Source: Oscillospiraceae bacterium | GTDB taxonomy: Bacteria > Bacillota_A > Clostridia > Oscillospirales > Oscillospiraceae | Assembly (NCBI GenBank): GCA_017381835.1 | Contig: JAFOBK010000062.1 | Span: 1 to 49,611, forward strand | Direction of reading: 5' to 3' | DNA length: 49,611 nucleotides | Shown: in pieces, positions 14,921 through 21,289 of the stretch | How positions within the stretch are numbered: the stretch's first letter is position 1 | Layout: the number at the start of each line of letters is the position of its first letter | Notes under the pieces: model-generated | What the model was told of the DNA's origin: nothing | What the model saw: only the letters and a program-made list of their open reading frames with translations | The model's database searches: none | Position numbers and translations under genes: made by a program

Positions 14921-16067
14921 AGATATACAAAGCCATTGCTGCCAGCCGTTTGGCGCAGTCAACCAGGGATTCTATGTAGGCAAATTCCTGAAGGGAATGG
15001 ATTTTACCGCCGTCTACGCCAAGACTGTCCACTGTAGGAATACCTGCCTGGGTTGTATAGGCTGCATCCGATCCTCCGAGGCAGTGGCGCGGTTTCAAAA
15101 CAGGTAACCCGCAGGACGCATAAATGGCATTCATTTTCTCAAACAACGCTTCATTTACGGAGGTTCTGGGCATAGCCGGCCGCTCACTCACCTTTTCCAA
15201 ATGGCAAGTGCACCCGGGTACGGTAGATTCTGCCGCGATTTTTTCGCACATCTGCACCGCTTGCCGGTATTGCGCTTGATCCGCAAAGCGAATATCCGCA
15301 TGAAATACGCATTCTTCCGCCACGGAATTGGGGACCGTTCCGCCCTGGATCACACCGCAGTTGCAGGTAATCCCATCGGCATCCTTCCATTTTTCCAGCT
15401 GAATGATCTTATGGGCTGCCTCGCAAATGGCATTGGCACCCTCTAAGCATTTTGCGGCATGGGCGCTCTTTCCTCTTACGGTGAATCGGTAGCGAAGGAT
15501 TCCCTTTCTGGACAGTACCGCTGTGCCATACTGCACACCCTCCAAATTCAAAAACGCAACGGCATCCCTGGCTTTTTCCAGCATAAACGCAACGGTCTGC
15601 TTATTGCTGGTGATACTGCTTGTTTCTTCATCTGTCTGGATGATCAGTTTGATTGGCCGCTTCCGGAAGCCGCACCGCGTGAGTGCATCCATGGCCATCA
15701 CAGCCGCCACAACACCGCCCTTGCAGTCAATAACACCCGGTCCGTAGATTCGCCCGTTGTCCCGATGCACCGCCGGTGCAGGAAATGTGCCAAGGGGAAA
15801 TACCGTGTCAATATGGCCGGAAACAGCGAGGGGTTTTTGGTCAGACTCCGGATTCATGGTAATGCAAATGGCATTGCCTGCTTTTTCCTGCTCCGCAATT
15901 TCCACCGTCCATTGGTTCTGCCGGGCAATTTGGATAAACACCTGTCCAACCGCATCCACACCTTGCTTAAACTCCGTTGGACTTTCTATATTGCAAACCT
16001 GCTCCCAAAGGTCGCAGTAGGGTTCATTCAGCTGCTCAATCAATGAAAAAATATGTGTAAGCTCCAC
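14919..16067 (-). CDS. M20 family metallopeptidase, carboxypeptidase G2/ArgE-like (382 aa)
   Basis: Zinc-dependent peptidase. Ligand and catalytic motifs follow in order: SGHIDTVFP (about 85-93), GPGVIDCKGG (about 113-122), the TDEETSS catalytic Glu pair (about 152-158), NLEG, then the lid domain with KSAHA, and the closing GGSDAAYT and KIHSLQEFAYIESL. The chosen start is GTG 16067, behind GGTGAGG and a good promoter. A longer open frame reaches 16286 but runs through a terminator hairpin and a spoVAC remnant, so it is unlikely to be the natural N-terminus. It probably removes a C-terminal Glu or a similar residue from peptides or folates. Cytoplasmic. Confidence 0.88.
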   Translation of the reverse strand: MELTHIFSLIEQLNEPYCDLWEQVCNIESPTEFKQGVDAVGQVFIQIARQNQWTVEIAEQEKAGNAICITMNPESDQKPLAVSGHIDTVFPLGTFPAPAVHRDNGRIYGPGVIDCKGGVVAAVMAMDALTRCGFRKRPIKLIIQTDEETSSITSNKQTVAFMLEKARDAVAFLNLEGVQYGTAVLSRKGILRYRFTVRGKSAHAAKCLEGANAICEAAHKIIQLEKWKDADGITCNCGVIQGGTVPNSVAEECVFHADIRFADQAQYRQAVQMCEKIAAESTVPGCTCHLEKVSERPAMPRTSVNEALFEKMNAIYASCGLPVLKPRHCLGGSDAAYTTQAGIPTVDSLGVDGGKIHSLQEFAYIESLVDCAKRLAAMALYI

Positions 16068-16089
16068 ATCCTCACCCGCTTTCCTTTTC

Positions 16090-16118
16090 AGTATACACGC
16101 TTGTCCTTCTTTATGCAA
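16090..16118 (-). promoter_or_regulatory. Promoter of the M20 peptidase gene
   Basis: Minus strand TTGCAT (16113-16118), 17-nt spacer, TATACT (16090-16095), 23 nt before the GTG. It supports the short form of the peptidase. Confidence 0.75.
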
Positions 16119-16130
16119 ACAAAAAGAAGA

Positions 16131-16157
16131 CCCCAATGGGACTGCATTCCATTGGGG
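16131..16157 (-). terminator. Terminator behind spoVAC remnant A
   Basis: CCCCAATGG (16131-16139) and CCATTGGGG (16149-16157) around a nine-base loop. The minus-strand tail is TCTTCTTTTTG. Confidence 0.8.
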
Positions 16158-16163
16158 GTTTCC

Positions 16164-16290
16164 TTTAAACAATGTCATGATCCAGTAAATCAAGCCAGAC
16201 ACCATCACCGGGCCGGTGATGATGAACATTTCGGCATCAACACCGAGGATAAAACCTTCTGCTGCTGCTGTCAACTTAGGGTCCATACAT
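16164..16290 (-). pseudogene. Remnant A: truncated 3' end of spoVAC
   Basis: On the minus strand this reads M-D-P-K-L-T-A-A-A, then EGFILGVDAEMF, then GPVMVSGLIYWIMTLF, matching the C-terminal third of the intact SpoVAC at 20755-21192 (EGFILGVGAKMF ... YGLIYWITTIL). Eleven residues of the last membrane helix are missing, as is the stop codon, so the frame runs on through the terminator into the M20 gene. No ribosome site precedes it. The stretch before EGF is shared with remnants B and C but not with the intact gene. Confidence 0.8.
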
Positions 16291-16436
16291 TCGTGTTCTA
16301 TAAAGACTAAATCGTTCTTACTGTGAACCGACTAATTCAAATCACGGTATACGAAATAGTTTTCCTTTTCCCACTATCCTCCCACTTCGCTCTGTGCTAT
16401 AATACAGGCACATGCATACAGGAGGCAGGTGTGCCT

Positions 16437-17042
16437 ATGGAATTTCATGAAAAATTGCAAGAGTTGAGGAAGCAAAAAGGGCTTACGCAAGAGGAATTGG
16501 CGGAATCTCTATTTGTATCCAGAACTGCCATTTCCAAGTGGGAGTCGGGCAGAGGATATCCCAATATCGACTCTCTAAAAGCGCTCGCAAAATTCTTTTC
16601 CGTAACCATCGATGAATTGCTGTCCGGCGAAGAGGTACTAACCTTAGCAGAAGAAGATCAGAAGCAAAAGGAAACACATCTTCGGGATATGGTATTTGGA
16701 TTGCTGGATTTTAGCGCTGCAATCGTCTTTTTCGTCCCGTTCTTCGGGCAAAAGACTGATGGCTATGTGCAGGCAGTTTCTCTTTTACTTTTGACAGAAA
16801 TCACCCCTTATTTGAAAGCAGCATACTTTCTAATGGCAATCAGCATGGTGGCATTTGGTATCTCCACCCTTGTGCTTCAGAATTACTATGGAATGTTTTG
16901 GGTACGAAATAAGAGCATACTATCGTTGCTAATTAATACGGCCACCGTGCTTCTGTTCATAATAAGCTCACAGCCGTATGCAGCTGTATTTGTCTTCCTA
17001 TTCTTGGTTATCAAGGTGGTAATGCTGATCAAAAAGCAATGA
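16437..17042 (+). CDS. XRE family regulator with C-terminal membrane domain (201 aa)
   Basis: Helix-turn-helix at residues 1-62: LQELRKQKGLTQEELAESLF, SRTAISKWESGRGYPNIDSL, FSVTIDELLSGEEV. Three to four hydrophobic segments follow (about 80-200), making a membrane-bound regulator of a form common in Firmicutes. ATG 16437 has GGAGG eleven bases upstream; GTG 16431 (adding V-P) is an equally good start. A TATAAT lies near 16398. It is the first gene of the XRE-PAP2-GNAT group inside the spoVAC-remnant block, whose base composition is visibly more AT-rich than the flanks. Confidence 0.88.
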   Translation: MEFHEKLQELRKQKGLTQEELAESLFVSRTAISKWESGRGYPNIDSLKALAKFFSVTIDELLSGEEVLTLAEEDQKQKETHLRDMVFGLLDFSAAIVFFVPFFGQKTDGYVQAVSLLLLTEITPYLKAAYFLMAISMVAFGISTLVLQNYYGMFWVRNKSILSLLINTATVLLFIISSQPYAAVFVFLFLVIKVVMLIKKQ

Positions 17043-17095
17043 CACGAAGCGTATCACGGATGTGACAGCCTGTTTCTTGTATTTCTGAACCTCCT

Positions 17096-17138
17096 GCCTT
17101 AGTTTGTAAGTAGGCGAAAGCCAAATACAAACTAAGGA
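17096..17138 (+). promoter_or_regulatory. Long hairpin with GNRA tetraloop at the PAP2 ribosome site
   Basis: CCTTAGTTTGTA and TACAAACTAAGG form a perfect 12-bp stem enclosing a GGC-GAAA-GCC mini-hairpin. The 3' arm ends in AAGG, which is part of the ribosome site (AAGGAAG) of the PAP2 gene. There is no T-run, so it is not a terminator. It may mask the ribosome site or stabilise a processed mRNA end. Confidence 0.55.
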
Positions 17139-17149
17139 AGACGCTCGAA

Positions 17150-17797
17150 ATGAAGAAAAAGAAATTTTGTATCGCACTTGGATTGCTTGGAGCATTTGCA
17201 CTATGGACTATCGCAATCAGCCTGATTGATGTGCAGTCCATCGGCCCTCAGGGCTCAACTGTCGGTTTTGCCACGCTTAACAGCATGGTACATAAGCTCA
17301 CCGGTGTACATATGCAGCTTTATACCATCACCGATTGGCTAGGTCTTGTGAGCGTTGCATTCGGGTTTGGTTTCGCATTACTGGGGCTTGCGCAGTGGAT
17401 CAAAAGAAAAAATATTCTGAAAGTCGATCGCAGCATTCTTATCCTGGGTGCATTCTATATTGTCACTTTGGCGGCATATTTATTTTTTGAAAGTTATGTG
17501 ATCAATTACAGGCCGGTGTTGATTGCAGGATATCTGGAAGGCTCGTATCCTTCTTCCACAACGCTGCTTGTGTTATGCGTGATGCCAACTGCCGGAATGC
17601 AGCTTCAGGGCCGAATCAAAAGCCACGCACTTCGTAAAGTAGTTACCGTTGCAATCACCGCTTTCATTGTGTTTATGGTTGCAGGAAGACTTGTTTCCGG
17701 AGTACATTGGCTGACAGATATTATCGGCGGCATTTTACTCAGCGCAGGCCTTGTTATGATTTACGATTCTCTGATTGGAGGAAAGATTCATGAATAA
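17150..17797 (+). CDS. PAP2 family phosphatase (215 aa)
   Basis: Integral membrane phosphatase with about five or six hydrophobic segments. The three PAP2 motifs can be placed: NYRPV (about 119-123), YPSSTT in place of the classical PSGH (about 133-138), and GRLVSGVHWLTD matching SRxxxxxHxxxD (about 183-194). The second-motif histidine is replaced by Thr. The C-terminal nucleophilic His and Asp are kept. Typical substrates are lipid phosphates or undecaprenyl pyrophosphate; with the changed motif, activity is uncertain. The GNAT gene overlaps its last 8 nt. Confidence 0.85.
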   Translation: MKKKKFCIALGLLGAFALWTIAISLIDVQSIGPQGSTVGFATLNSMVHKLTGVHMQLYTITDWLGLVSVAFGFGFALLGLAQWIKRKNILKVDRSILILGAFYIVTLAAYLFFESYVINYRPVLIAGYLEGSYPSSTTLLVLCVMPTAGMQLQGRIKSHALRKVVTVAITAFIVFMVAGRLVSGVHWLTDIIGGILLSAGLVMIYDSLIGGKIHE

Positions 17798-18443
17798 TTT
17801 GACGATTCGCCTGGAAACGCCTAAGGACTATCGTGCTGTAGAGGAACTGACCCGGGAAGCCTTCTGGAATGTTTATAAGCCCGGTGCGGACGAACACTAT
17901 TACGTCCACATCATGCGTTCACATCCGGACTTCATCCCTGAACTGGCCTTTGTTCTGGAAAAGGACGGAGAAATCGTTGGCAACATCATGTACACCAAGG
18001 CTTGGCTGGAAGGTGAAAGCGGGGAGAGAAAAGAGATTCTTTCCTTTGGGCCGCTGTGCGTTGCACCGAAAGACCAGCGTCAGAAGCTAGGTAAAATCCT
18101 AATCGAGCATTCCTTTGAAGTGGCTCGCAAGATGGGCTACGATGTGAACATCAATTTTGGCAACCCCGGCAACTATGTCAGCCGTGGATTTGTCAGCTGC
18201 AAAAAGAAGAATGTCAGCTTTATTGTTCCCGGTAATTTCCCCACTGCGCTACTGGTTGCAGAACTGGTTCCCGGCGCGCTGGAAGGTAAGAACTGGATGT
18301 ACATTCCCAGTACCGCTGCGGATTGCTGCGAGGATACTGCCGCCGTAGAAACCTTCGACGCTACATTTCCGCCAAAGGAAAAGAAGTGGATGCCGAGTCA
18401 GGAGGAGTTCTACATCTATAGTCATTCTTCGGTAGTCCGATAA
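17790..18443 (+). CDS. GNAT family N-acetyltransferase (217 aa)
   Basis: ATG 17790 (MNNLTIRLETPKDYRAV) stands behind GGAGG inside the end of the PAP2 gene. The acetyl-CoA-binding motif A is visible as GPLCVAPKDQRQKLGKILIEHS (about 85-106), preceded by the beta-strand GEIVGNIMYTKAW and followed by NINFGNPGNYVSRGF. The protein looks like the YhbS type of GNAT. It forms an operon with PAP2 and ends at the bidirectional terminator it shares with spoVAC remnant B. Substrate unknown. Confidence 0.88.
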   Translation: MNNLTIRLETPKDYRAVEELTREAFWNVYKPGADEHYYVHIMRSHPDFIPELAFVLEKDGEIVGNIMYTKAWLEGESGERKEILSFGPLCVAPKDQRQKLGKILIEHSFEVARKMGYDVNINFGNPGNYVSRGFVSCKKKNVSFIVPGNFPTALLVAELVPGALEGKNWMYIPSTAADCCEDTAAVETFDATFPPKEKKWMPSQEEFYIYSHSSVVR

Positions 18444-18471
18444 CACAGTCCGGCTCAATGTTAAATTTTTC

Positions 18472-18504
18472 AAAAAGGCTTGACCGAATCGGTCAAGCCT
18501 TTTT
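18472..18504. terminator. Bidirectional terminator between GNAT and remnant B
   Basis: AAAAAGGCTTGACCG, loop AAT, CGGTCAAGCCTTTTT: a perfect 15-bp stem with A/T runs. The identical hairpin recurs at 20083-20115. Confidence 0.9.
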
Positions 18505-18588
18505 GTTAGAATAGTGTTGTTATTCAATAGATTAGGCCGTATACCACAGACGCAGAAACACCGTACACGATCACCGGGCCGGCGATGG
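18472..18588 (+). repeat. 117-bp direct repeat, copy 1 (terminator plus spoVAC 3' end)
   Basis: Identical to 20083-20199 except for one base (18524 T against 20135 C). The two copies lie in direct orientation, 1611 bp apart, on either side of the lipase gene. Confidence 0.92.
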
Positions 18589-18646
18589 CGAATATTTTGG
18601 CACCAACACCGAGGATGAAGCCCTCTGCTTGCGTCAGCTTAGGATG
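18506..18646 (-). pseudogene. Remnant B: truncated 3' end of spoVAC with premature stop
   Basis: The minus-strand reading is H-P-K-L-T-Q-A, then EGFILGVGAKIF, GPVIVYGVSASVVYGLIY and a TGA where the intact protein has Trp. There is no start codon or ribosome site. The stop comes from the single base that distinguishes it from remnant C. Its left (5'-proximal) part is closest to the intact gene (GVGAK rather than GVDAE). Confidence 0.85.
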
Positions 18647-18711
18647 CAGTGTTTTTATTGAAATGGCTCATATTCTTTCAACTTAAGAGAAAACAGTTCG
18701 AATATTAGGAA

Positions 18712-18740
18712 TTTACATCAAATCAGCGGTATGTTATAAT
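18712..18740 (+). promoter_or_regulatory. Promoter of the lipase gene
   Basis: TTTACA (18712-18717), 17-nt spacer, TATAAT (18735-18740). The block TTTACATCAA...ATGTTAT also occurs at the promoter at 20297-20325. Confidence 0.8.
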
Positions 18741-18761
18741 GAAATAGCACGAGGTGATATG

Positions 18762-20084
18762 ATGAAAGCAATATTTGTTCTTTCTGCGGTGCTCCATTCT
18801 CTAATTATCAGTTTTATCGCAAACAGCTTTGTTGTCATTCGGCAGTATCCAGTAAGCCTATTTGTGATTGTCCCGTTATTTCTGTTTACAGGCATATTTG
18901 CCGGTGCTTTTGTTACCAAAACCAAACAAAGCAATATCTGCCTGCACGGCACGATTTTATTATACGCCTTTTGCATCTCAATGGCGCTTAGCACCATCTA
19001 TCACATTTTTCTTGCCACACAGACCATCCCCGACGATCATATGACATTGGTGTGGAGCCTGGTGCTGTGCGCAGGTGTTTTATTTGTTGTTTTTTGGGTA
19101 GGTATTCTTTGCGTATATCTCACCTCGGCCCAATTGGGCTTTCGACTGCGACTGATTGGCCTGCTCTGTGGTCTGATCCCCATCGCCAATTTGGTGGCTT
19201 TGTTTTTTATCCTCAAAACCACCTCGGCAGAATGTATGTTTGAAATAGGCAAAGATCAGTACAATAAACAGCGGAAATGTCAGCAAGTCTGCGCCACAAA
19301 ATATCCCATTTTGATGGTTCACGGCGTGTTTTTCCGGGACACAAAATTTTTCAACTATTGGGGCAGAATCCCAAAGGAATTGGAAATCAACGGCGCAACA
19401 ATCTTTTATGGCAACCATCCCTCTGCAGCATCCGTTGCTGAAAGCGCCGCCGCCCTGAAAGAACGCATTTTGCAAATATTGGACGAAACTGGTGCTGAGA
19501 AGGTCAACATCATCGCCCATTCTAAAGGTGGTCTTGACTGCCGTTACGCCATTGCTCAATTTAATATTGCAGATTGCGTTGCTTCCCTTACTACGGTAAA
19601 TACGCCCCACAGAGGTTGTTTGTTTGCCGATTACCTATTAACAAAAATACCATCTGACACCAAAGACCGCGTAGCAAAAACCTACAATACCGCTTTAAGA
19701 AAGCTGGGCGAAAAGGATGCAGACTTCCTAGCAGCAGTGAATGATCTTACTGATGCCTACTGTCAGCAGTTGGATAACCAAATGCCTACCCCGGAGGGGG
19801 TCTTTTGTCAAAGCATTGGTTCTGTACTTAGGAAAGCCGGTAACGGAAAATTTCCATTAAACTTTTCCTATCATTTGGTGAAGTATTTTAGTGGAGAAAA
19901 TGACGGTCTCGTCAGTGAGGATTCCTTTGCCTGGGGAGAAACCTACACGCTTTTGAGAAGCACCGGCAAACGGGGTATTTCCCATGGAGATATGATTGAC
20001 CTGAACCGGGAAAACATCCCAGGATTTGACGTGCGGGAATTCTATGTAGGTTTAGTAAAAGATTTAAAAAACAGAGGATTATAA
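18762..20084 (+). CDS. Membrane-anchored triacylglycerol lipase/esterase-like alpha/beta hydrolase (440 aa)
   Basis: About five hydrophobic segments (residues 5-165) precede an alpha/beta-hydrolase domain (about 185-440). The oxyanion strand is ILMVHGVFFRDTKFF, the nucleophile elbow is IAHSKGGLDCRYA (Ser in A-H-S-K-G, as in Bacillus-type lipases), the acid lies in GENDGLVSEDSF and the His in GISHGDMIDL. ATG 18759 is in frame but only two bases from GAGGTG, so 18762 is preferred. The N-terminal membrane half is unusual for lipases. The gene is enclosed by 117-bp direct repeats. Substrate unknown; lipid or polyester hydrolysis at the membrane is inferred. Confidence 0.87.
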   Translation: MKAIFVLSAVLHSLIISFIANSFVVIRQYPVSLFVIVPLFLFTGIFAGAFVTKTKQSNICLHGTILLYAFCISMALSTIYHIFLATQTIPDDHMTLVWSLVLCAGVLFVVFWVGILCVYLTSAQLGFRLRLIGLLCGLIPIANLVALFFILKTTSAECMFEIGKDQYNKQRKCQQVCATKYPILMVHGVFFRDTKFFNYWGRIPKELEINGATIFYGNHPSAASVAESAAALKERILQILDETGAEKVNIIAHSKGGLDCRYAIAQFNIADCVASLTTVNTPHRGCLFADYLLTKIPSDTKDRVAKTYNTALRKLGEKDADFLAAVNDLTDAYCQQLDNQMPTPEGVFCQSIGSVLRKAGNGKFPLNFSYHLVKYFSGENDGLVSEDSFAWGETYTLLRSTGKRGISHGDMIDLNRENIPGFDVREFYVGLVKDLKNRGL

Positions 20085-20115
20085 AAAGGCTTGACCGAAT
20101 CGGTCAAGCCTTTTT
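20083..20115. terminator. Bidirectional terminator between lipase and remnant C
   Basis: Same 15-bp stem as at 18472-18504. The lipase stop codon lies at its left edge. Confidence 0.9.
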
Positions 20116-20199
20116 GTTAGAATAGTGTTGTTATCCAATAGATTAGGCCGTATACCACAGACGCAGAAACACCGTACACGATCACCGGGCCGGCGATGG
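20083..20199 (+). repeat. 117-bp direct repeat, copy 2
   Basis: 116 of 117 bases match 18472-18588. To the right of 20199 the similarity switches to remnant A (16223-16307). Confidence 0.92.
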
Positions 20200-20260
20200 T
20201 GAACATTTCGGCATCAACACCGAGGATAAAACCTTCTGCTGCTGTCAACTTAGGACCCAT
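20117..20260 (-). pseudogene. Remnant C: SpoVAC C-terminal fragment, uninterrupted 47-codon frame
   Basis: The minus strand reads MGPKLTAAEGFILGVDAEMF, then TIAGPVIVYGVSASVVYG and LIYWITTLF-stop. The frame is intact from ATG 20260, so a 47-residue membrane peptide could be made, but no ribosome site is visible. The 3' half equals remnant B and the 5' half follows remnant A, so it is a mosaic. Pseudogene is the cautious call; a small SpoVAC-like protein is the alternative. Confidence 0.75.
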
Positions 20261-20296
20261 ACATTCGTGTTCTGTAAGGACCCAATTCTAAAATAA

Positions 20297-20325
20297 TTTA
20301 CATCAACCCGGAAATATGTTATTAT
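20297..20325 (+). promoter_or_regulatory. Promoter of the 127-aa hypothetical gene
   Basis: TTTACA (20297-20302), 17-nt spacer, TATTAT (20320-20325), related in sequence to the lipase promoter. Confidence 0.75.
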
Positions 20326-20344
20326 AAAAAAGGAGGTTGGTATT

Positions 20345-20728
20345 ATGGAGTATGTTGTGATTCCCGATACTGCAATCTTTGCCATTAATATCGGCAGGCA
20401 GGATAATGAATCAAGCAATATTGTATATCGTGATGAAAATGGTAGATTGCACTCTATTGATTTTGAAATCTGCGCTGCCAATTATTCGGCCGAGCACAAT
20501 ACCGCATCCAAGAACTGTATTGGCGAGCGAAACAGAAAGGAACTCTACTTCATCTTCTATACCAGCGGTATTAAGACTAAAGTAGTATTCGAAAAAATCC
20601 AAGTAGGTAATATTCTCCGCTATCATCGTTTGAGTGGTTCCATCGTAACCCGCTTTCTCGAATTGCGGAATTCTATCATCAAAACAAACTATACAACTCA
20701 TGCGCTATCATGGGAAGAAGGGTTATGA
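20345..20728 (+). CDS. Hypothetical protein (127 aa)
   Basis: ATG 20345 follows AAAGGAGG at good spacing and a promoter, so the gene is probably expressed. The product is soluble and begins MEYVVIPDTAIFAINIGRQD, with a beta-rich middle (RKELYFIFYTSGIKTKVVFEKI) and a basic helical end. I recognise no family. It lies between remnant C and the intact spoVAC and converges on the latter; its TGA is inside their shared terminator stem. AT-rich codon use matches the lipase gene, not the flanks. Confidence 0.65.
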   Translation: MEYVVIPDTAIFAINIGRQDNESSNIVYRDENGRLHSIDFEICAANYSAEHNTASKNCIGERNRKELYFIFYTSGIKTKVVFEKIQVGNILRYHRLSGSIVTRFLELRNSIIKTNYTTHALSWEEGL

Positions 20729-20750
20729 CCCATACCGGTCATAGCCCTTC
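20717..20750. terminator. Bidirectional terminator between the orphan gene and spoVAC
   Basis: GAAGGGTTATGACC and GGTCATAGCCCTTC form a 14-bp stem with one wobble and T/A runs outside. The orphan gene's stop codon lies in the stem. Confidence 0.85.
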
Positions 20751-20754
20751 TTCT

Positions 20755-21192
20755 TTACAGTATTGTTGTTATCCAATAGATTAAGCCATAAACTACCGAT
20801 GCAGATACACCGTAGACAATCACCGGGCCGGCTATCGTAAACATCTTTGCGCCGACGCCCAGGATGAAGCCTTCGGTTTTGAATTCGATGGCCGCGGACG
20901 AGATGGCATTGGCAAAACCGGTGATGGGCACCAAGGTACCGGCGCCTGCGTGCTTGGCGATGTTATCATAAAGACTAAAACCCGTGAGTAGTGCAGAAAG
21001 TGCCACCAGGGTCATAGACATGGCCGTTCCTGCATCCTCTTTCTCGAGGCCCAAAGCCAGGTAGCCATTCATAATCAGCTGGCCGATGGTGCAGATCAGC
21101 CCACCGATTAGGAATGCCATGGCGCAGTCTTTTACAATCGGCGACTTGGGTGACATGTCTTTCACCAGTTTTCCGTATTCCTTTTCCGTCAT
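20755..21192 (-). CDS. spoVAC: Stage V sporulation protein AC (145 aa)
   Basis: Membrane component of the SpoVA channel that moves dipicolinic acid with Ca2+ during sporulation and germination. Family features: MSPKSPIVKDCAMAFLIGGL near the start, four to five membrane spans, GAGTLVPITGFANAISSAA (about 83-101) and the terminal EGFILGVGAKMFTIAGPVI. Full family length. The usual partners spoVAD and spoVAE are not adjacent, so this is an orphan or second copy. ATG 21192 has GGAGG in front, but that site is the 3' arm of a terminator hairpin. Its C-terminal third is the source of remnants A, B and C. Confidence 0.93.
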   Translation of the reverse strand: MTEKEYGKLVKDMSPKSPIVKDCAMAFLIGGLICTIGQLIMNGYLALGLEKEDAGTAMSMTLVALSALLTGFSLYDNIAKHAGAGTLVPITGFANAISSAAIEFKTEGFILGVGAKMFTIAGPVIVYGVSASVVYGLIYWITTIL

Positions 21193-21193
21193 A

Positions 21194-21233
21194 AAAAATC
21201 CCTCCGGGAATAGCTTTTCCCGGAGGGATTTTT
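21194..21233 (-). terminator. Terminator of the aminotransferase gene, holding the spoVAC ribosome site
   Basis: TCCCTCCGGGAA and TTCCCGGAGGGA form the core of a stem of about 17 bp with A/T runs on both sides. On the minus strand the second arm supplies the GGAGG used by spoVAC, so read-through transcripts would have a masked start. Confidence 0.85.
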
Positions 21234-21238
21234 CTATT

Positions 21239-21286
21239 CGCAGGAGATTGCCACACCGGTGTGCGCACCGGTTCGCAATGACAGTG
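21239..21286. repeat. Dispersed palindromic intergenic repeat (GTCATTGCGA...GGCAATCTCC type)
   Basis: The minus strand reads CACTGTCATTGCGAACC...GGCAATCTCCTGCG, with outer ATTGC/GCAAT arms (21247-21251, 21275-21279) and a central ACCGGTG/CACCGGT palindrome. It fits the widespread small repeat bounded by GTCATTGCGA and TGGCAATCTCC. It sits between the aminotransferase stop and its terminator. Confidence 0.7.
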
Positions 21287-21289
21287 TTT

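Noticed and set aside
17096..17138. Intrinsic terminator before PAP2
   Set aside because: The stem is good, but no T-run follows on either strand.
16164..20260. Integron-like attC sites as an explanation for the spoVAC remnants
   Set aside because: The repeats are derived from coding sequence, lack the inverted core boxes of attC, and no integron integrase is present in the window.
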